Shown here: piece after piece, positions 25,971 to 37,600 of the stretch
Position numbering within the stretch: position 1 is the first letter of the stretch
Layout: each line of letters opens with the position of its first letter
NCBI RefSeq assembly: GCF_001039355.2
Contig: NW_019774391.1
Location: 446,340 to 510,339 of the forward strand
Direction of reading: 5' to 3'
Source: Lingula anatina
Taxonomy: Eukaryota > Brachiopoda > Lingulata > Lingulida > Lingulidae
Length of the DNA: 64,000 bases
Made by a program: the position numbers and the translations under genes
The notes under the pieces: model-generated
Seen by the model: the letters and a program-made list of their open reading frames with translations, nothing else
Database searches by the model: none
What the model was told of the DNA's origin: nothing

Positions 25971-28900
25971 TGGCAGAGAATGGTTAACCAATCCATGCCT
26001 TTATCAATTTCAGATTGTGTATTTAATTATTGATTGACAAAAAAGTATCCATTCAGACTTGGCAGCTTGGGTTGTGTTAATTCCACATTTTTCAAAAATT
26101 AAAAATCAGTAATGAAAAATCAACACAGAAAGATGAGAGAAAACAAATAGCAAGGCTCCATTCAGTACCATGATAGATAATTGACAGCTTCTTTCCAAAC
26201 AAGTATCTTATTTCTTATGCCCTCCAAACCCTGGCAGCAACACAAGCATAGGTGGCAGCACATGTTTACCCATCTAGCATGGTCCTTTCATGCTTCAATT
26301 TTTGCAGATTCTTGAACACAAAATAGATAACCGCATGGTGTGCGACATAAGTGAAATAGGGAAAGCAGACGGCAGTTTGACCTGTCTCAGTATTTTAATC
26401 ACAAGAATGAAGAATCCCAAATCTTTTCAAACCAGCGTTCAAGAATAGCATTACTGGTGCTAGTTGGCTCTTTGTTGTAACTTAAAAGGTATGCTATGTG
26501 ATGTCGATTGACCAGGAAGAAACTGTTACTTAACCAAATAGTAAAAAAAAAATACTTCACTTCTCTTTTATATTGATGATTAATTTTTTTTATCATTTAA
26601 TTTTTTATTTTTAAACATTTTAATTATTATTTGCGTTACCTGTATGAGAGTAAAAAAGAGATATAGCCAGTTCAGGAGGGTAGTACCTTGTTGAATGTAT
26701 TGTGTGTTAATGTACCAATGCGTATGTGTTAACAGCATCTCTGTGTTCTCTTCAGTGCTTTTGTCAGATGCCCTCTCTGGGGAATTTATATGTGGGAGGG
26801 TGCTGAACCAGCAGAAATCAAAACTAATTATCTACACACATTTATTGCAATTTTTGTTTCTATTTTAATTTCATGGAGGCTTCTGAAGTCAACTTTTAAA
26901 TGCATATCATTCTCCCATTTCACCTTTAGCAGAAATGGTCACTTGAGGCAATTCTAAAATTTTCAGAAAGACCCTTGTAAGCCACCCTTGCACACAGTAC
27001 CATGCCTCTGTGCTTTTTCCTCTTGTGCTGCATCTGTATCTTCAGTTTATTTTACTCCTCAGGGATGTATTAATTTCACTTGTTGAAATTACAGTGTTAC
27101 TTTCAAAAAGATTGCATGTATGAAGAAACAACAACTGCTATTGTCTACATTCCCATTCTTCAACCCAGCTTTATCCCATTGCAGCACCTGTCAAGAAACT
27201 TACATAAATTTAATGTGTATTGTGTAGTCGATGTTGTGGTAAATAATGGTTTCCTGAACATACTGGTTAGGAAAAATAAGACAGACATACAGATTACAAA
27301 GTCTCTTGCTGATCTAGCTCTTTTCCCTCTGTTGTCAGTGTTGTTGGCTGATCCTGAGGCACTAAGCTGTCTTGCAGTTAAGACTGATTGACTCAGTCAA
27401 TATTGTTACTGTTTTCAAGCAAAGTCATGACATATTCGATAAAATGATTGCAGGAAAATTATTCATCACATGCTTACAGTAGATAAAGTACTTGCTCCAG
27501 TTTAGTAGTTTAGATCTGTAAAAACTAATGCACGTTTTTAGTATCCAAATATACCTATCACATTTACTGTAGATTTAAACCCATGTTTTTCTTTGGCAGT
27601 ATGTTAACATAGCAGTACATATACTTGCTTGTTTTAGTGTGTTTGTCTGTGCCCATTCTTTCCAGAGTCTTGAGGCCAAGTTTGATCCCGAGCACCACAC
27701 TGTTTCTGACATTAGCGAGATGCAGAAAGCTGATGGTTACTTGACTGGTCTCTGCATCTTAGTCAATAAACAAAAGAATCCCAAACATTTTGCATCTACA
27801 CAGACCTAAGTATCCATGTATGTTATTTATCCAGATATTTTACCATCATCATCAACCCCTGTTGTCTGGTCAAGGCTGATCGTATGATGTCATTCTCTTA
27901 ATTTTTTTTCCATCTTAAACTCTTATAAGAATTATTTACATTCTTCCAGATCTCCATCGAATATTTTTTGAACTGCAAAATTACTCTATGAATGTTTTAT
28001 TTTTTATATGTTCTAAGTTATTGGGAGTGCCAATAATCGTGTATTTATTTTCTGGCATGTTATCGGGCAGACACCATCAAGCACTTGCAAGCCGTTCTCA
28101 AGGCTGTTCTGCACTTCTTGTCTTGAGTTACTTTTCAGGTTTTCAATGCTTTGAGGGCAGTGTGACAGCTGACATGTCTTTTATTTTGTTTGTGTGAACA
28201 TTTGTGTGTGTGTGAGTGGAATGAGTTCTTGGATATCAGTATGTGGTAAAGAGTGCACTAAAGAAGAGTTTTGGAAGTGATGAATTTGTGTGGTATAGTG
28301 TTGAACGTGTGCCATTTCATTAGCATGCTTTTTATTTGGTTTTTGGACGAGTGTTTTGGTATAGGAAGTAAGCAGTGTGTTGTGCAATGGAAATCTTGAT
28401 TTAACCTGTTTTTAATCGAAATTAATGGGTTGCTTTTTTTATTTAAACAACTATTTAAAGCTTTGAAATGTGGGTTGACTTGCTTGCTTTGGTCAATTTT
28501 TGAGCGTAATTATTTTATGGTGAAAGGAATTTTCCCCCGAGTATGATTTATTTTGGGCCATAACTATTTTGGTTGAATAACCCGCTGGTAACCATTTTCT
28601 TTTTTTCTTCTATTTAATGTTCCCCCCCCCCCCTCCACCCACTCCACATATGTAATGTTCCATATTTGACTGTAGTAAATTATTTAGACCTTCAAGTTAT
28701 GTTATTTGTAATATTTAGGTCTTTGGAAGTCTTGATGAATTAATTTGATATATTAATATAGTATTTAATATAACTTTATAAGATTTAGACAGCAGTTCTT
28801 CAAAGTTTTTTGTTTTAATTTACGAAAATCTATTTTACATTTATCAGCATATTCAACTTCATGAACAAGAGTTTTTTCTTACAACACTATTTTTTCTTTT

Positions 28901-29094
28901 CCCTTTCCATAAAGATTATCGAGAATAAGCTAGATTTCCAGAACCGCTACGCGCAGGATATCTCGGAGCTTCAGAAGGCTGATGGCGACCTCACCTCCAT
29001 GTCGATCTTGATTCAGAAGGTAAAACATCCTAAAAACTTCAGCAGTGGAGTCAGCGACGAGGACCTGGGCGACTTCCCTGTTGTCACTTTGTAA
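10331..29094 (+). CDS. DDAH: dimethylarginine dimethylaminohydrolase (DDAH), alternative 3' ends
   Basis: Constitutive exons are 10331-10636, 22450-22552, 23898-24091 and 24448-24576, joining in phases 0, 1 and 0. Any of three terminal exons (26308, 27666, 28915; listed separately) fits phase 0, giving proteins of 290, 291 or 303 residues against 285 in human DDAH1. The family hydrolyses asymmetric dimethylarginine to citrulline and dimethylamine, which relieves nitric-oxide synthase inhibition in the cytosol. Landmarks are HPDCVFVEDTAVV (active-site acid, residues 79-80), IDGGDVLWTGKEIVVGLSGRTNQ and LHLKSLMSMAGP (active-site His175). The nucleophilic Cys belongs to the terminal exon. The start is the ATG before PTGKGKAPDVFRYHYA. 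The first intron is 11.8 kb, and a decayed copy of the third exon lies at 23543. Confidence 0.93.
15059..16076. repeat. 1,018-bp duplication, left copy
   Basis: Identical to 16822-17839 with a constant offset of 1763 bases and no indel. The one difference I noticed is T/C near 15977/17740. After the shared CTAATA the two copies diverge: this one runs into the THAP relic. Confidence 0.9.
16077..16727 (+). pseudogene. decayed THAP-domain gene or transposon fragment, possible allelic insertion
   Basis: From the ATG at 16166 the frame reads MAGFTCFLSRCYNNSKRDR..., then FNKFPTNP, the C2 start and FP signature of a THAP zinc finger. It then stops at 16262. In another frame, 16317-16349 reads DHVCAEHFEGG, the second CxxH half of the same finger. 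At least one frameshift and internal stops separate them, so this is a relic. An A-rich tract and low-complexity Lys codons follow, up to the N run. THAP fingers occur in P-element-like transposases and host genes; the fragment is too short to place. It lies exactly where the two 1,018-bp copies diverge. Confidence 0.6.
16728..16821. other. assembly gap (94 N)
   Basis: Run of N between the THAP relic and the second copy of the 1,018-bp duplication. Confidence 0.99.
16822..17839. repeat. 1,018-bp duplication, right copy
   Basis: Matches 15059-16076. It starts directly at the N run and continues past CTAATA into unique intron sequence, unlike the left copy. Confidence 0.9.
23543..23640 (+). 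pseudogene. decayed duplicate of DDAH exon 3
   Basis: After a good acceptor (TTTCTCTCCAG) the frame reads G|KEIVVQ, matching exon 3's G|KEIVVG with four silent-type third-base changes. One frameshift later, NAQAVVKGFQQFSTWL matches exon 3's GAQAIAKAFPEYATCM. Similarity then fades and stops appear. It lies 355 bases upstream of the functional exon. Confidence 0.65.
25938..25970. repeat. (AC)n microsatellite
   Basis: About 16 AC units after a C-rich tract, inside the intron between DDAH exon 4 and terminal exon alpha. Confidence 0.9.
26308..26448 (+). CDS. DDAH: DDAH terminal exon alpha (catalytic Cys present)
   Basis: Acceptor TTTTTGCAG, then ILEHKIDNRM..., DISEIGKADGSLTCLSILI..., 46 residues and TAG. 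It aligns with the human DDAH1 end ELEKVDGLLTCCSVLINKK. The cysteine after LT (residue 270 here) occupies the nucleophile position, Cys274 in human DDAH1. This isoform should be the active enzyme. Confidence 0.88.
   Translation: MLEHKIDNRMVCDISEIGKADGSLTCLSILITRMKNPKSFQTSVQE
27666..27809 (+). CDS. DDAH: DDAH terminal exon beta (Gly at nucleophile position)
   Basis: Acceptor CTTTCCAG, then SLEAKFDPEH..., DISEMQKADGYLTGLCILV..., 47 residues and TAA, in phase 0 like exon alpha. The residue after LT is Gly, and a cysteine appears two positions later. The frame is open and well conserved, so it does not look like a dead copy, but the enzyme made with it should lack normal catalysis. Confidence 0.85.
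   Translation, partial: SLEAKFDPEHHTVSDISEMQKADGYLTGLCILVNKQKNPKHFASTQT
28915..29094 (+). CDS. DDAH: DDAH terminal exon gamma (Ser at nucleophile position, longer tail)
   Basis: Acceptor ATAAAG, then IIENKLDFQN..., DISELQKADGDLTSMSILI... and an extended acidic tail GVSDEDLGDFPVVTL, 59 residues and TAA. Ser (TCC) replaces the nucleophilic Cys. A possible internal donor (AAG|GTAAAA, about 29019) could shorten the exon. It is more GC-rich than its surroundings, which supports coding constraint. Confidence 0.85.
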   Translation: MIENKLDFQNRYAQDISELQKADGDLTSMSILIQKVKHPKNFSSGVSDEDLGDFPVVTL

Positions 29095-32000
29095 ACAACA
29101 ACAATAACCAAACAAGGAGTTCTACATCTTCATAAAAGTGTTTTTATAGGGTTGGAAATCCTAGCTTATTTAGAGCATTTATAGATGGAATACATATGGT
29201 GTCTTTGTATGTAGTAATAACTCTGACCTCTCATTTTTTTGTTTATTCTTTACAGTAAATTGTATTGTTATTATTTTCATTTTTGCCATGCTGTTAGCTG
29301 TGCTACCTAGATTTAGATATAAAGTGCGTAAGTTGTTAGAGATAGCATAAGTCGTGGAAACTCCTGTATATGGCTTGGTCTACAATATATCTGTAGTTGT
29401 AAGCATGCTAATCCATCAGTGTCTGTTACATTACATTATATATATATGGAAAAAATAGGCAGTTTGTAGACTGGCAATGCAGAGCAGGCCTTATTTGCAG
29501 TCGTTTTTCAATGGAGGATGTTGTTTGTTGGTTGGTTGACTGTGCTAAAGCATTTGATGTCTATCATGTCATACATCAATTTTCATTCCTTTCCCTTGTT
29601 TTCTTATCTTGCTTGTCTGCTACACTTGCAGAATGTAAGACTAACATATCTTTTTACTGCCAGTGTTTCATTACACAATATCTCCAAAGAAAAGTTATGC
29701 AGGTCGATGCAAAATTTTGATAATTAGTCTTTAAAAGTATTTAAATTTAGATTTGTTAAGAAACAGAAATTTGTTTTGAAAGGTTTTTTTTTAACTAGGG
29801 TTGAATAGGTTATATTTTACAAGTACTTATACTTTTGAAGCAAGACTAGAACAACGTGTACTACTGTCATGGTTATTTGCTTGAGAACAATTTTCGGAGG
29901 CATGAAAGACATTGTTTTAGTTTTTACATGGTTCAGATGCAAAGTAAAAAGCAAAGAAATAAAAATAATGGGTTCATTAAGAAATTAACAACATAAGGAA
30001 GATGATAGCCTGTGACATTTTAATGTGACATTTTAACTCGTTAGTCCCAAAGATAACTCCATCTCTGAGATATTATTCTATTCATACGTCAGGTAGCCAT
30101 TCAATATTGTGTAATATTGCAATGTATCTCTGTTTTGTGAATTACATAGTACATGTTTTGTAAATGTATATTGTGCAGCAAACCAATATTTATATTATAA
30201 GCTTTAAATTTTGTACTATGGAAATTACGTTAACTGACAATTTAAAAACGCGCTTGTGGCAAATAATATGTTGGAATTCATCACAATGTCATTGGAATGT
30301 AAATGTTATTGAAACTTCTTTTTACTGGCTAACAGCTATGAAATTTATTGTATCGCCTATGAACGTTTCGCCTCTGAACGATAAAAGATGTTGTCAAATG
30401 CTCCATGTCGCTAAGATGCCCTGGGTCTAATATATGGCATGTAAAAACCAACAATTTGATTAGTAAAAGCAGACAGTATGTGTATAAGCCTTTATGTTGA
30501 TCGGTCAGATTTAAACTTGTCAAAAATATCAGTTTCTCAACGCATGCTTCCCATCCTACACGTAAAAATTCACTGAAGGACATTATCCATAGAAAATGAC
30601 ACTGCATTCACAACACCCATGTCATTTATTGATACGAGTTCTTTTTTTGGGCAAATGTATCCCGATAAGTGGTAAGATGAAAATTCAATTATCTGAAAAA
30701 TACGGTTGTGATTAGCAGGTCTTCACGTTCTTTGGTATGCGCAGTAGAAACAAAACGCACGATCTAGACTATCAAAAGTATCAAATTATTGTGGAATTTT
30801 TAAAGTTCATTTTTATTTTATCGACTTATTTTGCCACAACTCTACGAGATAAATACATTGTTCAGCATATGTAATGTGATAGGTATACCGTAAGTAGTCA
30901 AATTATGTGTTAGAAGAACTGAAAAACAGTCATTGTCGGGAAGCGACTTCTGCAGTTAAGGATTGCCAGTGTGACAAGAATGGTAGTCCCAGGAATGAAA
31001 TTTGGGGGTCCCCAAGTGATAAGCACAAGTTAGGGTTAGAAACGGCGTGAAAATGTGGGTCGAGTGTCACCCGTACAAAGTAAAGGGCAACGGACTACGG
31101 TTCCTAGCGGACTACCTACACTGTACCATTCCTGTCGCACCTGTTTTCAATGGCGGCATAGTGAAAAACTAAAACCCGTGTGCTGCAAAGTTCCTATAGT
31201 CCTACATACCTCCATACCTAGTAGTTTTAGATGAACCCAAGTAGGCGTCGTTCCGTTGCAGTCGTGACGGTTGTATTGTACTTTTTTGCAGTGCGATATT
31301 TGTACTTTATCACTTCATTGTATGCAACATATTCGAATAAAATTTGTCAGCTGCTTAAAGTTGTGATTTGTCGTTATCACTTTGTATTACCATTGAAGGA
31401 CTTCTCATTTATTGACCGTGATCAATCCCACGGATCTATACCTCGGGATTCTGAAATGCAGTGTTAAAAAGAATCCAGTAAATAAACGACAAATGCGTAA
31501 ATACAAGGTCATACCATCCGAACAACTAACAGTTCAGATTTTAAGCTTTCTCACTTGTTATATTGCGTCGTACGTACGTTAAAGTTTTATGTCAAAGTTT
31601 ACAATTCCGTGATAGTTAAATCACAGGTTCTTTAAGCGATTTTGTCGTGCTTCTTGGCCTTCAGTACTATACAGCATCACCTCGGCTGTAGAACCATGAT
31701 ATTGATTAAGTTAAGACAACTATCAGCTCAAAAATAATCAACGCATGTCAATTATATTTGCCATAATCCGTACATATGATAGTGTTAACACTTCGCGATT
31801 CGAAAGTTATTTTGAATGGCCTATTCACACCGTCTTGGTAAGGTCTAGCAATAGATATTTTCATAAGTAACTAATGTAGAAAGGACTGCGTCACCTGTCT
31901 ATTATTTTATTAGTTGGCACCAGTTCAAACCTTCATACAATACTAGTAACACTAGTATCGAAACTGGGATTTTTTCTTATTGATTATGACAATCATTAAA

Positions 32001-32572
32001 TAAGCATGTGTGCGCTGTATTGGTGAATGAATACTGCTTACTTAGGCGTTAACCTGAGTTACGATAAACCACTTTACTCAAGCTAAGTGCGAAGTGAAAA
32101 GCACATATAAGGGTGTTAAATTGGCATTAATCGCGTTCATCAAAAAACTAGGCAGTGAGAGGGTTCGAATCATTATCTCGGGGAGCTGATCATTGTATTT
32201 GTTCTTCGATACCACGTACTTGTCGCATGTCGATACAGCAAAGAAAACAACGGCCCCTCATCGCAAGGCTTCTTGCCCTAAACATTCCAAGACCGGAAGA
32301 AAGTGTTTGGGGAAAATAGCTGATCGTGACACAACAAAACATGGCTAAGAGGCATTCAGTATCAGTGCATTTGGAGGATCATTCTACAGTGCACTTAATG
32401 ACATGGTCGTCGTGAAATAGACACCTGCTTCTTAACCTCTGAAATCCGCGTTTGCTTGATGACAGTGCTTGCGATGGGGAGGCCTCAACTTCCGCCAGTT
32501 AAGTGCGAGCAGAGGACAATACATCATATAGGCAATTAAGACATTAGCGGAAGAACATTCACCTGAAGTGGC
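29095..32572. other. intergenic region between DDAH and the TIR-TPR gene
   Basis: No recognisable coding exon. It includes the DDAH gamma 3' UTR, a small MITE-like element (30967-31141) and the 5' flank of the TIR-TPR gene. The frame at 31231-31467 has a hydrophobic start but no family match. Confidence 0.5.
30967..31141. mobile_element. MITE-like element, family shared with 42043-42403
   Basis: The ends are imperfect inverted copies: GTGTGACAAGAATGGTAG at the left against a right end reading ACCATTCCTGTCGCACC. An internal segment ACGGTTCCTAGCGGACTAC also occurs in the element near 42.35 kb. It is noncoding. Confidence 0.5.
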
Positions 32573-34024
32573 ATGGCCGAGACAAAGTATGACGCATTCC
32601 TCCACTACTGCGAGGAAGACGAGGATTTGGTGATCGACGTGTTGGAATATTTAGAAAGGGACGGTATCACGTGTGTGTTCAGAAAACGGGATTTCATACC
32701 GGGGATGTCAGAATTACAAAATATTGAACGTGCAATTATGAATTCCAAAAAAATGGTCGTCTTTGTTTCTAAAAACTTTCTAACCTCTCAGCTATACACG
32801 ATGACTGTTTACACCGTGCTGGGAACTAGAGGTGAATCATGGGAATGGATAATTCCTGTTATTTTGAACATAAAAATAAAGGATTTGCCAATCTCACTCA
32901 AATCATTTACTTATCTCCGTTTTACGCATGAAGATTTCCATGGACGTTTGGCGACTCTAATCCGCGACAAAACAAAGTTGCCGTCGCTTAGAGAGGTAGA
33001 GTTGGCTGGTAAGACCTCACTAGTTTTCGCGCCAACAATGTTCCTGGTTCCGGGAATTTCCGTGACCTTTCAACGCAAAGAGCACGCTCTCATCTTGAAA
33101 ATATATGATGAAGGAAGTAAGTTGCTAGCTCAAAGAGAAAGGATTAAATTGAACAATTTGGTGGAAAAGACGACACAATGGCTGAACGCTCCCGCGGCTG
33201 CATTCCCAAAATTAGCTAAACCAGATGTTCAGTTTTATTTGATATATCTTCAAATTGAAGATAGTTTATACCACGATGAAATTGAAAAAGCAAAAATGCT
33301 GCTGGACACAATGGACGGTATAATACCTCACACATCTGACCGGAATTATTTCGAGATAAGTAAAATGATTCCCGCTTTACATTATACCGTAAGAGCAACT
33401 CCCTATTTGAAAGAAGATTTCGTGAATTCTGCTTTGAGAGCAGTGCGAGTTTCTGAGCAGTTACTTAAAGGAAGAACGGCTGGTTGGATAAATATGTGCG
33501 TAGGTTTATACAGAGCACGTAAACTGTGGGAGACAGACCAAAGTGAGAACCCAGAGACTTTCAAAATACTCGAAGATGAGTGTCACAATTGTTTTAACCA
33601 CGCTCTAGAAGACTTTTCCGCCGAGGAGGGCATTGACGGTCCCCACGGGTATAATAACACGTCCATTCGCAAAGCGCTTCTCCATCTTAGCTGTGACAGT
33701 GTAACAATGCGGAATATTCCAAGTAGTTTTGAGGACATAAAAGCGGCGGAGAATCTTCTCCATAAGGTTGAAAATTCAGATTATGGCGTTCCAGGCCTTT
33801 TGGAACCTTACTACAAATTGGCGCTGAGTGATCTTTGCTACAGGCAACGAAGGTACGAACGTTCACGACAATATGCTCATGCCGCACAAGACATCGCTCA
33901 CAGAAATAAAATGACAGAGCTTGAAGCCAGAGCAAAGAAGAGATTGGAACATTTGCAGCAGTTCTGTGGAGCTTCTGAGAGTGATGAACTGAACGATATA
34001 TTAAAAGGTACGAATTATTATTAA
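32573..34024 (+). CDS. TIR-TPR protein, single exon, 483 residues
   Basis: An N-terminal TIR domain (about residues 1-140) has YDAFLHYC as strand A with box 1, the BB loop RDFIPGMSELQNIERAI, and the MVVFVSKNFL strand. The WCxxE-like segment after it reads LYTMTVY, so the conserved Trp and the Glu used by NAD-cleaving TIR domains look absent; an adaptor-type signalling role is more likely than catalysis. Residues of about 185-470 are helical with TPR-like repeats, best seen in PYYKLALSDLCYRQRRYERS and AHAAQDIAHR. There is no signal peptide or membrane segment, so it should be cytosolic. TIR-TPR combinations occur in lophotrochozoan immune repertoires. The start has a good context (GGCATGG). 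A splice from the weak donor AAAG|GTACGA near the end cannot be excluded. The gene is tail-to-tail with the Venus-flytrap gene. Confidence 0.85.
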   Translation: MAETKYDAFLHYCEEDEDLVIDVLEYLERDGITCVFRKRDFIPGMSELQNIERAIMNSKKMVVFVSKNFLTSQLYTMTVYTVLGTRGESWEWIIPVILNIKIKDLPISLKSFTYLRFTHEDFHGRLATLIRDKTKLPSLREVELAGKTSLVFAPTMFLVPGISVTFQRKEHALILKIYDEGSKLLAQRERIKLNNLVEKTTQWLNAPAAAFPKLAKPDVQFYLIYLQIEDSLYHDEIEKAKMLLDTMDGIIPHTSDRNYFEISKMIPALHYTVRATPYLKEDFVNSALRAVRVSEQLLKGRTAGWINMCVGLYRARKLWETDQSENPETFKILEDECHNCFNHALEDFSAEEGIDGPHGYNNTSIRKALLHLSCDSVTMRNIPSSFEDIKAAENLLHKVENSDYGVPGLLEPYYKLALSDLCYRQRRYERSRQYAHAAQDIAHRNKMTELEARAKKRLEHLQQFCGASESDELNDILKGTNYY

Positions 34025-34630
34025 CGAATATGTAGGCATACTTTTAAACTGGTCTAATTTGAATTAAGTATTAAGTATTACACGATTAACTAAACACCCG
34101 AACGTCTAGAGTAGGTTATTTACGCCTTTGATTTAAACGCATGACAAGTACTGAAAGTGAAAATGATAAACAAGAGGCAACTGAAAATCCTATTCTGATT
34201 TCAGTGAAAAAAAAAAGAAAAAAAAAGAAAAAATACACATCATCCATAAGAATAGGCCTATATCTAGCATGTTCAGTTATATGTTTGCTCACATTTTGAT
34301 ATTGTATCACGTCATTGATAATAGGGGTGTAGATCTAGCGTTCTGGTTTGCAAACAGAAGAAGTATTTGCTGTGTAATTTTTTTTGTCTATTTTATAAAA
34401 AAACTTGGGCTTTTGCATACGTAAAAGATGGGATAACTATATATCCTAAAACAAAACACAACACCTGTCTAATTTACAGTCTCACCATATGAATAAGTAT
34501 ATTTTGTACAAAACGGTAGTGAGCAAATTAATGTCAAACACATTTAGAGAATCATTGTAATATTAGCGGTAAGCATCAGTAACTAAGATAGTTCATGCCA
34601 GTAGGCCTAGATCTAACTAATAGACTGGTT
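34025..34630. other. tail-to-tail spacer
   Basis: 606 AT-rich bases between the TIR-TPR stop and the Venus-flytrap stop. I found no seven-helix exon here on the minus strand. Confidence 0.5.
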
Positions 34631-37600
34631 TCAGGGTAGAACCGCTGCCATGACGGTGAGCAAAGAACTGGTAGCCAGAGCAACTACGCAGAGCCTTGTG
34701 GGAAGTAGTGCGCCTCCGGATCCTGTGACTAGGTCCACAGGCTTCACTCCACCTGAAATTTTAATGGCGGGAAAATGGAATCACACACTGGACAATGACC
34801 ATTCTTTTCAATACCCCGATTCTCAGGCTAATATTTGCAAATGACGAAATTATTTTTAAGATCTAAATGTTTTTAAATATTTAATGTTGAATAAGAAGGT
34901 ATGGCCTACAAGGGTATGAATGCACAAAAAACCTCCAATACAGATAGGGCCTAATTGCCACCGTTTGGTATACATACATCTCAGAACAGTCAAAACGGTC
35001 AGTGGTTGATGTAAAATGTGTGCAATAAAAGCGTATGTATCATACTCACACCTTGCCCTCAACTAGACGACCAGATGACAAAAGAACTCCTGATGGACAT
35101 TTTTATTTTAAATCTAGTTTTTAGCTATCTTACACTTTGATATTATTGGAAAAACTACTTTCCGTTCCAGTTAGTCCGGTAGTGAGGACAGAAACCCTTA
35201 AACCCCTAGCCAACCGTTCGTTTTCGTAAGCTAACGTAGAGAATAATGTTCCTTCCACCCTGAAACTGACAGAGCACCCTCATGGATTGTGTGCTTTGGC
35301 GTGATATTTAACTTTGCCCACGATGCTAGGTTTTCTTCAGTGTATAATCTTATCACTCACCTTTAGACTGCCATATCTCTTTGTCGGACATTTCAAATAT
35401 GAGAGTTCTTTCTCCATTCTCTTCGTGAGACACTGCGATGTGACTCTCAATAGTGCCGTCTGTAAATGAAGATATCATTTATCATTTCAGAAAAGAAATT
35501 GAAAAATGATATGCACCAAGAATAAAGCAGTGTTTTTTCTTCATTAGCAGCTAGTATTGAAACTCCAATATTTAGATGTCTAGCCAGCGCACCTTCACCA
35601 GGGAATGAAGCTATCTAAGTTATTGAAAAAATGGTAGTAAATTATGTGACGAAGTTGTTGTCTTTATGTTTTGCTGTTACTCTGTTATAATCTTTCATTT
35701 TATTTATCAACTACTTTCCAGTTGGTTCCCGCGCCCCTTTCTTTCCATTTTTATCTCTACCTCAGGCAATCTCTAGCGGCTTTCTCTCTGTTTACATTAC
35801 ACGCAGTTGTATAACCTACCATAAGAGCATGTCAAACAACCCATCTACTCTACAAAACACCCCCGCTCCTCATTCACTCGTGGCTGTCAACTACTAACAT
35901 AACATAAAGAACAATTTCAATACTAGCTGATGATTGAGGAAAAAAACTGCATTATCTATCGTTGTTTTATATGTATCATTGCTGGCTTAAGGCGTGTTTA
36001 TAGAGTAGAGGACTTTGGCGCAAAAGTGGTCTTTTCTACAGAGTTAAATTGGTGAAATGTCTCCCGAAGATCAAATTTTGGGTCTCTTATTTTTAAAGGA
36101 TGCTCTGCAGTCAGGTTGAGACTGCCAAGGTTGAGATTTCAAAATTCTCTCGTCAGTCAGCTTCTTCAAGTAAGTAGTAACTGATAACCTGTTGTATCAC
36201 GATGTCACCTTCCCGACCTCCAGTTGTATCAAATGCTACATGAACATATTGAGTAAATAATGTCTAAATCTATTAATACAGGTTCAGACTTTCAATATTT
36301 AGACCCCATAATTCTCACGCTAGCTTCTTAAAGCCATGCTGCATTAAGTGGCTGATCATTTGGCTGGTTTGTAATTTATGAGAGATAGTGCTCGCTCTCC
36401 GATGTAACTGCGTTAGATATTATTACGAAAACTGGTGTGACAAAACGTTTCATTGAAGTACTTACTGATGACCTGTTGTATCACGATGTCACCTTCTCGG
36501 TCCCCAGATGCTTTGAATGCCACATGACCCTATAGTCAAAATAATGTGTTAAAGGAAATCAGCCAGGGTAAACGCTAGTTCTCGAATTTTAATTTGTAGA
36601 TCCAGCACTCCAGCATTACTATACAAAACTCGATAAAATGACATCGCTAATCTTTGATTGTTCTCTAGTGCTGAATCGATATAACAGGAATCCGTTATAT
36701 TGGCCAGCTAATACACATTTATGCACTTTAAGATCAACTTGACATCCGTTTGAGAAAAATCGACGTTTTGCCACAAGATATGACATAATTAGACTTGGAG
36801 GAAGATTTTTTTACGTCAGGTGGGTTCGATAAAACATAAATGCCGATATAACTCTCAAAAGTGACTCTTGGCAAAATAGCTTGTTGTTAGCTGCAGCTGT
36901 TCAGGTGAGAGAGATCTATCTGAAAGCTATATTAAAGTTTTACCCAAAAACGCTGCTCTCACGTCATCAGCTAAAATTAGCAAATTCACCCTGATCTACT
37001 TTTGATGTGCCAGCATTATCTCAAATTGTGACAATGTTCATTCCCACGAACTTAAAAGAAAAAAGTCCTATACCGTATCAAACCGCCTTAAAACCCACAC
37101 ACAGGCGTCACCAGTATGCATCAGAGCATTAAGAAAACCGTCGCCTTACCGTTGACAAGCGTATGATACCGGCAGTATATAAAAGATACCATGAGCACAG
37201 TGTTCAACTTACCGACAGACCAGTAAACTTCATTTTCTTCATCTCACTGCTGATAATCTCGGAGGCACCGCGGCCGTACAGCCGTTCCATTTTGGTCCCG
37301 GGATTCCCTGGTAACGCTGGCAGAGAATTATTCAAAGCCAACGCTATGGACCATATTGCGTCGTAACTCTGCGTCAGGATGGCGTCACGGAAACCGAAAG
37401 GTGTGCTGGACCTTATGTCGTCTACAAATGCCTTTGCATCCTATAACAGTAAAATGTCGTAATATATGTTTCATTCATTATACATGTACTATCCATTATA
37501 TTCAAACTGTACTAAAAGGTATATTGGACACGCTTATAAATTCCCCAAAGTCATGTTTTTAACGTCTATATATCCTGCAAAGCCAGTAATTTTTCCCCAC

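Noticed and set aside
31231-31467. 78-codon frame with a basic start and a hydrophobic segment, like a type II membrane protein
   Set aside because: No family motif, no downstream exon and no donor that I could support; kept only as a remark in the intergenic entry.
34650-34844. Plus-strand frame after a CAG, possible last exon of the TIR-TPR gene
   Set aside because: The phase does not match the weak donor at the end of the TIR-TPR frame, and the minus strand here is a much better exon of the Venus-flytrap gene.
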